Shown: positions 34,938 through 43,918 of the stretch, in pieces | How positions within the stretch are numbered: position 1 is the stretch's first letter | Layout of the letters: each line of letters opens with the position of its first letter | NCBI RefSeq assembly: GCF_050433385.1 | Contig: NZ_JBNPXI010000006.1 | Location: 124,001-188,000, forward strand | Origin: Brassicibacter mesophilus | GTDB lineage: Bacteria; Bacillota; Clostridia; Tissierellales; Proteiniboraceae | DNA: 64,000 nt | Reading direction: 5' to 3' | The notes under the pieces: generated by a model | Told to the model about the DNA's origin: nothing | What the model saw: only the letters and a program-made list of their open reading frames with translations | Databases searched by the model: none | Translations under genes and position numbers: made by a program

Positions 34938-36363
34938 ATTCTTTCCACCTCTTATCTACCAATTCTTTGATGTCCTGTGACATCTCAATATCATCCGGCC
35001 AAGGTCTCATATGACTTTCTGTTGTCCATTTTTTTGTCGCATCAATACCTAGTCTGTGTCCAAAATGTGCATGATCTGAGGCATGATCCAAAGCATCTAA
35101 TGGACCTTCAGATATAATTAAATCTCGTTTTGGATCAATGTTGTTGAAAACTTTCCAAGCTACTGTGGATAGATCATGTGGATCAACATTTTCATCTACA
35201 ATAATAATCATTTTTGTATACATCATTTGTCCTAGTCCCCACAAAGCATACATTACTTTCTGAGCGTGCTTTGGAAATGCCTTTTTAATAGAAACAATGA
35301 CGCAATTATGAAATACTCCTTCTAAAGGAAAATTCATATCAACTATTTCTGGACACTGAACCTTTATAAGAGGAAGGAAAATTCTCTCGGTAGCTTTTCC
35401 TATATAACAATCTTCCATAGGAGGCTTTCCGACAATAGTAGCTGGATATATAGGCTTTTTCTTTCTAGTAATCTTCTCAACATGAAAAACAGGATACATA
35501 TCAGCCAATGAATAGTATCCTGTATGATCTCCAAATGGCCCTTCAAGCTTCATTTCGTCAAGATTAACGTATCCCTCTAATATAAATTCTGCATTTGCAG
35601 GAACATATATATCATTGGTCACACACTTTACTATTTCTAACGGTGACTTTCTTAAAAATCCAGAAAAAATCATCTCATCTATCATTTTAGGAAGCGGAGC
35701 AGTAGCAGAATATATAGTTGCAGGGTCGCACCCTAATGCAACTGCAACTGGCATTTTCTTTCCAAGCTTTCTATATTTCTCATATATCTCTCTGCCATCT
35801 TTATGCAGATGCCAATGCATTCCTGTAGTTTTTTTATCATAAACCTGAAGTCTATACATTCCCATGTTTTGCTGCCCAGTTTCTGGATCCTTTGTAATCA
35901 CTAAAGGAAGAGTCATATATCTTCCTCCATCTTGAGGCCAACACTTTAATATAGGTAGTTTGTCCAGGTCAGGAGCTTCTATAACTTCTTGACAAGCTGC
36001 TTTAGTTACCTTCTTAGGAAATACTCTTGCAAGTCTTGCAAGCTTAGGAACTGATTTTATTTTATTAACTAATGTCACATAATTAGACATATCCATAAAA
36101 TCCACTATTGTATCAGCTATCTCGTCTAGTTCCTCTACTTCAAGTCCAAGATTCATTCTTTCATAAGTGCCTAAAGTATTTATTACTAAAGGATATGGTG
36201 AGCCTTTAATATTTTTGAATAATAAGGCTTTGCCATACTTTTTAGATACTCTATCAGCTATTTCAGTAATCTCTAAATCACTATCTACTTCTACATCGAT
36301 TTCATGTAAAAGGTTTTCTTTACTGAGACAATCTATAAAGTCCTGTAAATCCTTATAAGCCAT
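34918..36363 (-). CDS. UbiD-family decarboxylase (MqnL-like)
   Basis: 481 aa, full UbiD length. Characteristic segments are ALLFKNIKGSPYPLVINTLGT near the N-terminus, ALGCDPATIYSATAPLP, GFLRKSPLEIVKC, EFILEGYV and EGPFGDHTGYYS. UbiD enzymes use prenylated FMN made by UbiX, which is not in this window. It probably decarboxylates the prenylated quinone precursor made by the overlapping UbiA. RBS AGGAGAGG before ATG at 36363. Confidence 0.92.
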   Translation of the reverse strand: MAYKDLQDFIDCLSKENLLHEIDVEVDSDLEITEIADRVSKKYGKALLFKNIKGSPYPLVINTLGTYERMNLGLEVEELDEIADTIVDFMDMSNYVTLVNKIKSVPKLARLARVFPKKVTKAACQEVIEAPDLDKLPILKCWPQDGGRYMTLPLVITKDPETGQQNMGMYRLQVYDKKTTGMHWHLHKDGREIYEKYRKLGKKMPVAVALGCDPATIYSATAPLPKMIDEMIFSGFLRKSPLEIVKCVTNDIYVPANAEFILEGYVNLDEMKLEGPFGDHTGYYSLADMYPVFHVEKITRKKKPIYPATIVGKPPMEDCYIGKATERIFLPLIKVQCPEIVDMNFPLEGVFHNCVIVSIKKAFPKHAQKVMYALWGLGQMMYTKMIIIVDENVDPHDLSTVAWKVFNNIDPKRDLIISEGPLDALDHASDHAHFGHRLGIDATKKWTTESHMRPWPDDIEMSQDIKELVDKRWKEYGFKED

Positions 36364-36384
36364 TAAATCCTCTCCTTATGTTTA

Positions 36385-37356
36385 CTAATAGTTTCTGCTT
36401 AATAGTTTTTTAACTGCATATCTTATAATCTCTTTTGCCTCACATTCTGGAAGTTTATCGACACTATCAAGTGCCTTCTGTGTGTATTTATCTGCAACAG
36501 CCTTAGCCTTTTCTATTCCTTTATATTCTTTTACTAATGAAATCACTTTCATTGTCTCCTCATCATTAAGAGCCTTTTTATCAATTAATTTCAATATTTT
36601 TTGTTCTTTATCATTCTCCAATGCATATATGAGTGGCAGCGTATAATATCCTCTCTTTAGATCCCTCAAAGCTGCTTTTCCCAATAATTTAGAATCTCCG
36701 TTATAATCAAGTAAATCATCCATTATCTGAAAAGCCATTCCGCTGTTATATCCTATTCTAGCCAGAAGCTTTGAAGTAGATTTGTCACATTCTGCCTCGT
36801 TAGCTCCAACATAAAAGCTAAGTGCAAATAATGCAGCAGTTTTACCTGATATTATTCTAATGTATTTTCTAAAGTTCATGTTTTTCCCATACCTGAGGTT
36901 GTATTGTCGTATTTCTCCCATACATATCTTAGATATTACCTTTGAAATATTTTTTAAATCTTCCATTGTATAGTCATACTCAGAAAGCATCATAATACAC
37001 TGACAGAAAAGAAAATCTCCAATATATACAGCATAGTCCTTTCCATACTTGTGCTGTATTGTCTCACATCCTCTTCTCAATTTAGAATCATCAATAATAT
37101 CATCATGTACTAAAGTAGCTAAGTGTAGCATTTCAATAACTGCAGCTATATTATGAAGCTTTTTTTCATCATAGTTACCAAATTTACTAGCCAGTAACAA
37201 AAAGGCGGGTCTTAACATTTTTCCTCCGCCTTCAACCATTGGTAAAATTGATTCTTCTAAGTAATTCTCTCTGGATTTAATGTTTTTCTTTATAATATTT
37301 CTAACGTCATCTAATTCATCAATAACTCGAGGGAAATCTTTCCAAAATTTATTCAT
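36385..37356 (-). CDS. Polyprenyl diphosphate synthase (DmkB/HepT-like)
   Basis: 323 aa from ATG at 37356, preceded by AAAGGTGATGAG; an in-frame extension to 37440 lacks an RBS. The first Asp-rich motif LVHDDIIDDSKLRRG and second QIMDDLLDYNGD define a trans long-chain synthase. Residues before the first motif are not bulky enough to give a very short chain. It supplies the side chain for the quinone. First gene of the synthase-UbiD-UbiA-ATPase-permease operon. A TATAAT -10 lies at 37472-37477. Confidence 0.92.
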   Translation of the reverse strand: MNKFWKDFPRVIDELDDVRNIIKKNIKSRENYLEESILPMVEGGGKMLRPAFLLLASKFGNYDEKKLHNIAAVIEMLHLATLVHDDIIDDSKLRRGCETIQHKYGKDYAVYIGDFLFCQCIMMLSEYDYTMEDLKNISKVISKICMGEIRQYNLRYGKNMNFRKYIRIISGKTAALFALSFYVGANEAECDKSTSKLLARIGYNSGMAFQIMDDLLDYNGDSKLLGKAALRDLKRGYYTLPLIYALENDKEQKILKLIDKKALNDEETMKVISLVKEYKGIEKAKAVADKYTQKALDSVDKLPECEAKEIIRYAVKKLLSRNY

Positions 37357-37471
37357 CTCATCACCTTTATTCATACAATTTAGATTAGAACAGATATTTA
37401 TAGACATACTATATGGCAGAAAACTATCAGTGTATGTCATTATTTGTATTTTCTTGCATACTATTAGTTAT

Positions 37472-37477
37472 ATTATA
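37472..37477 (-). promoter_or_regulatory. -10 box of the quinone/ABC operon
   Basis: TATAAT on the minus strand about 115 nt before the polyprenyl synthase ATG; no good -35 is seen. Confidence 0.4.
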
Positions 37478-37556
37478 CCGTGATTTAAGCTAAATTGGTA
37501 TTAAATTGGGACACTTTATAATATTAATATAATTCAAATAAAATTCTCATAAATAA

Positions 37557-37596
37557 TCAAATGTCCTTCTAAAGAAATCTTTAAAAGGACACTTGA
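37557..37596 (-). terminator. Hairpin after ndh2
   Basis: TCAA(n)TGTCCTT pairs with AAGGACA(n)TTGA, 12 nt past the ndh2 stop, with a moderately T-rich tail. Likely terminator separating ndh2 from the quinone operon. Confidence 0.65.
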
Positions 37597-37607
37597 ATTA
37601 ATTGCTT

Positions 37608-39485
37608 TTAATCAATATACAGGTAGGATTTCCTTACCCATCCTATTTTCTTCCATCTTTTCTTTAAGAAAGGTAGTACATAATAATCTAAACCAAATGT
37701 ACTTCCTGAGCCTCCTATTAAAGCTACTCCTGCAGCTAAATACCATAACATCTCTGTAGGTGCCATTCCAGACGACCATATCATAACACCCATAGCTATA
37801 GAAATTATCGATGCAAGGGCACTAAATAAGCCTACTATTAACATTAATCCTACAATAATTTCTGCAATTACCATACCTGCTTGGAACACTTCTGCTAATG
37901 TAGTATATCCACCATCACCAGTATAGAAAAATGTATCCATTGACCATTTTACAATATTTTCTATAAAACCTGGTACTGGCAATGCTGTTCCCCATTGAGA
38001 AGCAGCTTCTGCTGCTGCCTGACCACCTGCTGAAGCTGCAGCTGTTGCATCTGCTGCTGCTGACGCTCCTGCAGTTGCAGCTGTAGGTGGCGGAGGAATC
38101 AAAAATATTTTTGATGGATCTTTAATTATTCCTGGCAACTTGTGTAATCCCTGCTCTAACCATTTGTATCCAACGAACATTCTTAAAGGTAATAACCAGA
38201 AATTTGGAGAAGCCTTTGAAAAATATCCGCCTACTAAGCTTCTGTTATCTTTAATATGGAATATCTCATGCATTAAATATGACCAGCATTTATTAAATCC
38301 TGCTACTTGGAAGAAATATACGATGTTAATAAAATGCTTAACAAACATTGCAAAGAATCCTGAAAGTCCAAAAAACTTACCTGGCATACCTAAATGTGCT
38401 AATCCATACCTTCCACCGATACAAACCATTGCACCATGGAATGCTGGATTGTATGACTTTTTCTCTCCACCTTTAATATCTGCAAAAATATTATGTGCTA
38501 CTAATGAAGCTGAGTGTTCAGCATTTTCAACCATCTGAGGAACTGGTCTCTTTAATCCCTCAGGCATGTAGAAGATATTATCTCCTACTGCATAAACATT
38601 TTCATAATCTAGTGATTGAAGCTTATCGTTAGTAGCTATTCTTTTCCTTCCTTCTTGCTTAAGCTCCATTTTTCCAACTATATCCGAGCCTTCGACACCT
38701 GCTGCCCATACTACAGTATTAGTGTCTATGCTACCTTTGTCACCCATTGTAACTAAATCATTGCTGACCTCTGTTATTCCTGCTCCAGTTATGATTTGAA
38801 CGCCTAATTTTCTAAGTCTTTTTTCTGCTTTATTTATTAATTTATCTGGGAATATAGGGAGAATTTTAGGAAGCGCATCTACTACATATAGTTTGACTTC
38901 TTCCTCATCTACATAGAAATCCTTGCAAAGTCTATTTTTCCACTCTGCTAGTTCCCCTATCATCTCAACACCTGTAAATCCCCCACCTACTACTACAAAT
39001 GTAAGCATTTTCTTTCTTTTCTCTCTATCAGTTTCTTTAACTGCTTCTCTAAACATATTCAATATATGTTCTTTCAAATTTACAGCATCTTCATATGACC
39101 AAAGCTTGTGAGTATATTCTTTTGCACCTGGAATACCAAAATAAGTTGGTTGACATCCAGTCCCCACAACAAGATAATCATACTCATAAGAATTTTTTGA
39201 TGATTTCAATACCTGGTTTTTAAAGTCTAATTCAGTTATTTCGTCAAGTATAACGTTTACCTTACGCTTCTCAAATATTTTTGCTAGTTCAATTCTTATT
39301 GAATCCTCTGGCGCTCTATTTGCTGCTACCTCATGAAGCTCAGTAAGTAAAGTTTGATATGGCTTTTTATCTATAAGAGTGATTTCGATGTTCTCATCTT
39401 TTTTGAACTTTTTAGCAAGCTTCTTTGCTGTCAATACTCCACCATATCCGCCGCCGAGTATGATTATTTTTTTCGTATCTTGCAT
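37608..39485 (-). CDS. ndh2: Type II NADH dehydrogenase with C-terminal membrane domain (Ndh2, EET type)
   Basis: 625 aa, almost the length of Listeria EET Ndh2. FAD motif ILGGGYGGVLTAKK at the N-terminus, NADH motif VVVGGGFTGVEMIGEL, and AVGDN near 310. The C-terminal about 200 residues form a DoxX-like four-helix membrane module (RMFVGYKWLEQGLHKL ...), absent from ordinary Ndh. An Ala/Pro-rich insert (about 464-508, PPPPTAATAGASAAAD) interrupts the module between its first and second helix. It should oxidise NADH and reduce a membrane quinone feeding extracellular transfer. RBS AAGGAGGGACAG. Confidence 0.92.
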   Translation of the reverse strand: MQDTKKIIILGGGYGGVLTAKKLAKKFKKDENIEITLIDKKPYQTLLTELHEVAANRAPEDSIRIELAKIFEKRKVNVILDEITELDFKNQVLKSSKNSYEYDYLVVGTGCQPTYFGIPGAKEYTHKLWSYEDAVNLKEHILNMFREAVKETDREKRKKMLTFVVVGGGFTGVEMIGELAEWKNRLCKDFYVDEEEVKLYVVDALPKILPIFPDKLINKAEKRLRKLGVQIITGAGITEVSNDLVTMGDKGSIDTNTVVWAAGVEGSDIVGKMELKQEGRKRIATNDKLQSLDYENVYAVGDNIFYMPEGLKRPVPQMVENAEHSASLVAHNIFADIKGGEKKSYNPAFHGAMVCIGGRYGLAHLGMPGKFFGLSGFFAMFVKHFINIVYFFQVAGFNKCWSYLMHEIFHIKDNRSLVGGYFSKASPNFWLLPLRMFVGYKWLEQGLHKLPGIIKDPSKIFLIPPPPTAATAGASAAADATAAASAGGQAAAEAASQWGTALPVPGFIENIVKWSMDTFFYTGDGGYTTLAEVFQAGMVIAEIIVGLMLIVGLFSALASIISIAMGVMIWSSGMAPTEMLWYLAAGVALIGGSGSTFGLDYYVLPFLKKRWKKIGWVRKSYLYID

Positions 39486-39885
39486 ACCCTGTCCCTCCTT
39501 TTAAATACTCTATAAAAAACATGATAATAAATTAGTGCTGTTTCGATATTTCCCTTAAAATATTCAGTTTTCTTAGTTAAAATTTTATCATAACGCTTTT
39601 AAATGTCTATACGTATCTGTTTTTTGGTCATTAGAGATACATTTTGTAAATTTTGTTCATGAATAATTTCATTAAAACTGTCAAAAATATATTTATTTAT
39701 GATGAAAATTAAATATACTTTGTTTTTCTTTAAACAATCTATTAATAGTGTTATAATAAAAAATATATAGTGCTGTTTCACTTGTATCAAGCTATTTTCC
39801 GTTCGATATTTCCTTTCTATTGCATTTTCTTTTCAATTAGCATTTAGTTTCTTCTGTTCCAATTAATTCAAGCAGGAGGTTTTCT
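39486..39885. promoter_or_regulatory. Divergent control region of ndh2 and apbE with repeated motifs
   Basis: TAGTGCTGTTTC occurs at 39533-39544 and 39768-39779, and TTCGATATTTCC at 39542-39553 and 39802-39813. The two motifs overlap in the ndh2 leader and are 22 nt apart in the apbE leader, in the same orientation. A promoter for apbE (TTTAAA 39729-39734, 17-bp spacer, TATAAT 39752-39757) is clear. A 63-codon minus-strand frame here lacks an RBS and is not called. Confidence 0.5.
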
Positions 39886-40947
39886 ATGAGAAAAAATAAA
39901 AATTTAGTAATATTTGTGTTAATAATTATGATTTTATCAAGTATTTCTGTAGGATGTAATAAGCAGTCTTCAGATAAACTTCAACAAAATGCACCGTTAT
40001 CAAAAACTGGCTTCTTCTTAGACACAGTGGTGACTATAAAAATCTATGAGCAAGTGCCAGAAAGTGTTTTTACAGACATTTTCAATATGATTGAGTCGAT
40101 TGAAAACAAGATGAGCATACACATTAAAAATAGTGAAGTCAGCATGATAAATGAAAAAGCCGGGGTATCATATGTTAAAGTTTCTCCAGAAACATTTTAT
40201 GTAATAGAACGTGGAAAATATTATTCGTCACTTTCAGATGGACACTTTGACATTAGTATAGGACCATTAGTTCAGCTTTGGGGAATAAACTCTGAAGGTG
40301 CTAAAGTACCCACTCAAAAAGAACTCGATACTGCATTAAGCAAAATTGACTATAATAAAGTGCTTCTTAATAAGTCTGACTCAAGTGTAAAGTTAGCTGA
40401 GCAAGGAATGATAATTGATCTTGGAGCAATAGCAAAAGGATATGTAGCTGATGAAATAGCAAAGTATTTAAAATCAAAAGATGTAAAAAGTGCTATTATC
40501 GATTTAGGTGGCAATGTATATGCCTTAGGAGCAAAAAGTGGTAACGAACCATGGAGTATTGGTGTTCAAAATCCATTTGAGCCTAGAGGCAAGCATATTG
40601 GCATTCTAACACTGAAGGATAAAACAGTAGTAACCTCAGGGATATACGAAAGATTTTTCGAGGAAAATGGTAAAAGATATCATCATATACTCAATCCTTT
40701 TACTGGTTACCCAGTTGAAAATTCATTAGCTGCAGTAGCAATTGTAGCTGATAAATCTATTGATGCGGATGGTTTATCAACAACAATTTTCTCATTGGGT
40801 CTCAAGGAAGGTAGTGCTTTAATTGAAACCCTTGATGGAATTGATGCCATTTTTATTGATAAAGATAAAAATGTATATAAAACTTCAGGTCTAAAAGATG
40901 ACTTTAATATATCAAATGAAAGCTTTAAATTAAAAGATATTGAATAA
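39886..40947 (+). CDS. apbE: FAD:protein FMN transferase, lipoprotein (ApbE/FmnB)
   Basis: 353 aa. Lipobox Cys24 (SSISVGC), then the ApbE fold: GFFLDTVVTIKIYE, FDISIGPLVQLWG, the FAD/Mg loop DLGAIAKGYVADEIAKYL, AIIDLGGNVYALG, and the C-terminal DADGLSTTIFSLG. It splits FAD and attaches FMN covalently to Thr/Ser on extracytoplasmic proteins. Three candidate acceptor domains are in the window (32079-32432 and two in 45257-46144). In Listeria EET the equivalent is FmnB. RBS CAGGAGG; followed 19 nt later by the ABC binding protein. Confidence 0.95.
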   Translation: MRKNKNLVIFVLIIMILSSISVGCNKQSSDKLQQNAPLSKTGFFLDTVVTIKIYEQVPESVFTDIFNMIESIENKMSIHIKNSEVSMINEKAGVSYVKVSPETFYVIERGKYYSSLSDGHFDISIGPLVQLWGINSEGAKVPTQKELDTALSKIDYNKVLLNKSDSSVKLAEQGMIIDLGAIAKGYVADEIAKYLKSKDVKSAIIDLGGNVYALGAKSGNEPWSIGVQNPFEPRGKHIGILTLKDKTVVTSGIYERFFEENGKRYHHILNPFTGYPVENSLAAVAIVADKSIDADGLSTTIFSLGLKEGSALIETLDGIDAIFIDKDKNVYKTSGLKDDFNISNESFKLKDIE

Positions 40948-40966
40948 AATCAGAGGAGAATTATCA

Positions 40967-41917
40967 ATGAAAAAAAACATAGCAGTTTTTTTATTAATTT
41001 TACTAGCAATCTCATTTTCTGTAGGATGTTCTAAAAATATCGAACAGAATACATCCGTAGAAAGTCAGTCAACATTAACTATAGGACTTATGCCAGATGT
41101 TGATTCAATACCATTCATTATTGCCGAACATAATGGCTATTTTAAGGATGAAGGATTAAATATAAAAATAGAACACTTCAAGAGTGCCATGGATAGAGAT
41201 ACAGCTATACAGACAGGAAACATAGATGGAGCTATCTCAGATATGCTTGCTGTAGTTTTTTTAAATGACAATAATTTCGATATAAAGATAACATCAAAGA
41301 CAGATGGCAGCTTTAAGCTTATTTCATCAAAACAGTCAAATATAACTGACTTAAAACAATTTAATAATAATAGCATAGGCATATCTAAAAACACAATAAT
41401 CGAATATTTAACCGATAGAATTCTTGATGCCAACGATGTAAGTATCGATGCTATAGAAAAAGTTGCTATTCCTAAAATTCCAACTCGTTTAGAAATGTTA
41501 CAAAACGGCAAATTAGATTCAGCAACCTTACCTGAGCCTCTTGCTAGTGTTGCAATTTCTAATGATGGAAACTTGTTAAATAGTTCAGACCAACTAGGAA
41601 TCAATCCAGGTGTAATGATTTTTACCAGTAAATCAATAAATGAAAAACCTGATGAAATAAAGGCTCTTTATAGAGCTTACAATAAGGCTGTTCAATATTT
41701 AATTTCTAATCAAAAAGAAGATTATATAGATGTCTTAATAAAAGAGGCTGGTTTCCCTGAGATAGTAAAAGATACTTTATCGCTTCCTCAATATACAAAT
41801 GCAGCAATGCCAGAAGAGAAAGAATTTAATGAGGTCATGAATTGGCTTAAATCTAAGGAGCTTACTAAGAATAATTATTCACTAAAAGAGCTTTCTACTA
41901 ATAATTTTATTCACTAA
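40967..41917 (+). CDS. ABC importer substrate-binding lipoprotein, NMT1/SsuA-like
   Basis: 316 aa from ATG at 40967 (RBS AGAGGAG). Lipobox Cys21 (SFSVGC); then IGLMPDVDSIPFIIAEHNGYFKDEGL, the typical opening of NMT1/THI5-type binding proteins for sulfonates, thiamine pyrimidine, flavins or aromatic acids. It follows apbE by 19 nt and has no permease beside it; the permease and ATPase at 32528-34019 are the obvious partners. Cargo is unknown; quinone precursor or riboflavin are the hypotheses that fit the context. Confidence 0.85.
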   Translation: MKKNIAVFLLILLAISFSVGCSKNIEQNTSVESQSTLTIGLMPDVDSIPFIIAEHNGYFKDEGLNIKIEHFKSAMDRDTAIQTGNIDGAISDMLAVVFLNDNNFDIKITSKTDGSFKLISSKQSNITDLKQFNNNSIGISKNTIIEYLTDRILDANDVSIDAIEKVAIPKIPTRLEMLQNGKLDSATLPEPLASVAISNDGNLLNSSDQLGINPGVMIFTSKSINEKPDEIKALYRAYNKAVQYLISNQKEDYIDVLIKEAGFPEIVKDTLSLPQYTNAAMPEEKEFNEVMNWLKSKELTKNNYSLKELSTNNFIH

Positions 41918-41981
41918 TTATTTAGGAAGCCAGCATTAGTGTTTTAATATTTACAAAATAACATGAAAAAAGGTGTTCATT

Positions 41982-43907
41982 ATGAGTAGATTTTTTGGAA
42001 ATCAAGAAGTTGAACTTCTTGCGCCAGTTGGAACTTTTGAAATATTTGATGATGTAATAAGAAGTGGAGCTGATGCAGTATATTTGGGAGGTAAAATCCT
42101 TAACATGCGTATGCATAGAAAGGATTACAATTTAACTAATCAAGAGATTGAGAATGCAATTAAATTTGCACACTCATTAAATAAAAAAGTCTATATAACA
42201 GTAAATAATCTTTTTAGCCAACATGATTTAGAAGCTGCAAAGGATTATTTATTATTTCTGAACGAAGTAAAGCCTGATGCACTAATCATACAAGATTTTA
42301 GTGTACTTGATTTAGTTAAGAGCTTAAATATTGATATTCCTTTACATTCATCTGTAATGATGAATGTTCATAATATAGCAACAATAAACGCTTTAAAAGA
42401 CTTAGGTGTGACAAGAATAGTTGCATCAAGAGAAATGGATTTAAAAACAGTAAAGCTACTCCAAGCTCAAACAAGCATTGAATTTGAGTATTTCACCCAT
42501 GGAGATATGTGTATAGTTCATGGAGCTCAATGCCTATATAGTGGTGTTCTATTTGGTAAAAGCAGTAATCGTGGACTTTGTATGAAGCCTTGCAGATGGA
42601 ACTTTGCCATAAAAAAAGATGGCAAATTGTATCCTTCTGAGTACCCTATGGCTGTAAAGGACATGTATATGTATGAGCATATCCCCGAGATGATAGATGC
42701 AGGTATAGTTTCTTTTAAAATTGAAGGAAGAATGAGAGATTCAGACTATCTAATTAGTTTGATTAACAGCTACAGTGACGCTATAAACAGATATATTGAT
42801 GATCCAATATGCTATGACAGAAAAAAAGGCTCTAAAGTTTTATATGAGCGTAGGAAAAGAGATTTATCAACTGGTTATGCATTTGGAAAACCTGGTCTCT
42901 CAAATATTAACAGGCGCTATGAGGGAACTGGTGTGTTTTATAGCCATGGTAAGGTATTTAGCAATCCTGTTGAGGAAATAGAAATATCTGAACAAAGAAT
43001 AAATAAAATAAAAAACATACTAACTGATAATAGTAAACCAAAAGATAAGCCTTCTCTATCAGTAAAGGTAAATAACTATACGCAAGCTAAAATGGCTATA
43101 GAAGAAAATGTAGATTTGATTTATCTATCTGGAGATGTTCTTATACCAGACAAACCTTTTAGTAAAAATGAAATATTAGATTTAATATGCAGTAAAAAGA
43201 ATTCAAAGATTTATCTTTGTCTACCAAGAATGATGTCAGAAAAAGATTTTGCTGAATATCAGCATCTACTACAGAAAAATGCTCTTAGTATAGATGGCTT
43301 GGTTGTAACTAACCTCGGTGCAATACAAGAATTTAATGACTTAGGTATTGAATTAGTTGGAGATTATTGTATGAACATATATAATAACAAGGCTGCAAAC
43401 TTCTTTAAACAACAAGGTTTATCAGTATCTACACTTTCTATAGAAGCTCCATTAAAGGATGTGATGCATACTGTCATGCACTCAGATATGCCTATAGAGC
43501 TTATAGCTCATGGTTCTCCAGTAGTTATGTATCTAGAGCATGATTTGTATGAGAATACAAAAATATTAGATCCCATAAAAGATGAAAACAACAAGCACTT
43601 TGACAATAACGTTTTAACTCTAGTAGATGATAAAGGCTTTGAACACCCTGTGTTTAAAGATAATAAGGAAAGAAATCACGTTTTATTGTATAAAGATATA
43701 TGTTACTTGCCTATATTAAAAGAACTCTATGATACTGGTGTAACACGTTTTAGGATAGAAGGCTGTCATTACAATGTTAGTGAGTTAAAAAGCATTATAA
43801 AGATTTACAAAAGAGCATTAGAAAACCTTAATAATTGCAAGGAGCTTTATGATGCTTTAAAGCCTATACATGCTGGATTTACTTTAGGTTCATTTCAGTT
43901 TGATTAA
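41982..43907 (+). CDS. U32 family peptidase-like protein (RlhA/TrhP type)
   Basis: 641 aa, the length of RlhA rather than the shorter TrhP. The core VELLAPVGTFEIFDDVIRSGADAVYLGG and Cys cluster HGDMCIVHGAQC...NRGLCMKPCRW are diagnostic. Despite the name, family members hydroxylate RNA bases (tRNA U34 or 23S rRNA C2501) using prephenate-derived oxygen chemistry. ATG at 41982 has AAAAAGGTG upstream; GTG at 41973 belongs to that RBS. It follows the binding protein by 64 nt, so may be cotranscribed without a functional link. Confidence 0.88.
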   Translation: MSRFFGNQEVELLAPVGTFEIFDDVIRSGADAVYLGGKILNMRMHRKDYNLTNQEIENAIKFAHSLNKKVYITVNNLFSQHDLEAAKDYLLFLNEVKPDALIIQDFSVLDLVKSLNIDIPLHSSVMMNVHNIATINALKDLGVTRIVASREMDLKTVKLLQAQTSIEFEYFTHGDMCIVHGAQCLYSGVLFGKSSNRGLCMKPCRWNFAIKKDGKLYPSEYPMAVKDMYMYEHIPEMIDAGIVSFKIEGRMRDSDYLISLINSYSDAINRYIDDPICYDRKKGSKVLYERRKRDLSTGYAFGKPGLSNINRRYEGTGVFYSHGKVFSNPVEEIEISEQRINKIKNILTDNSKPKDKPSLSVKVNNYTQAKMAIEENVDLIYLSGDVLIPDKPFSKNEILDLICSKKNSKIYLCLPRMMSEKDFAEYQHLLQKNALSIDGLVVTNLGAIQEFNDLGIELVGDYCMNIYNNKAANFFKQQGLSVSTLSIEAPLKDVMHTVMHSDMPIELIAHGSPVVMYLEHDLYENTKILDPIKDENNKHFDNNVLTLVDDKGFEHPVFKDNKERNHVLLYKDICYLPILKELYDTGVTRFRIEGCHYNVSELKSIIKIYKRALENLNNCKELYDALKPIHAGFTLGSFQFD

Positions 43908-43918
43908 GGAGTGATTAT

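Noticed and set aside
39599..39790. 63-codon ORF in the ndh2-apbE gap
   Set aside because: Starts at a TTG/GTG inside the apbE promoter with no RBS; composition is that of intergenic AT-rich DNA.
39764..39885. Possible FMN riboswitch ahead of apbE
   Set aside because: The conserved AGGGGCAGGGTG-type core of the FMN riboswitch is absent; only the short repeated motifs are present.
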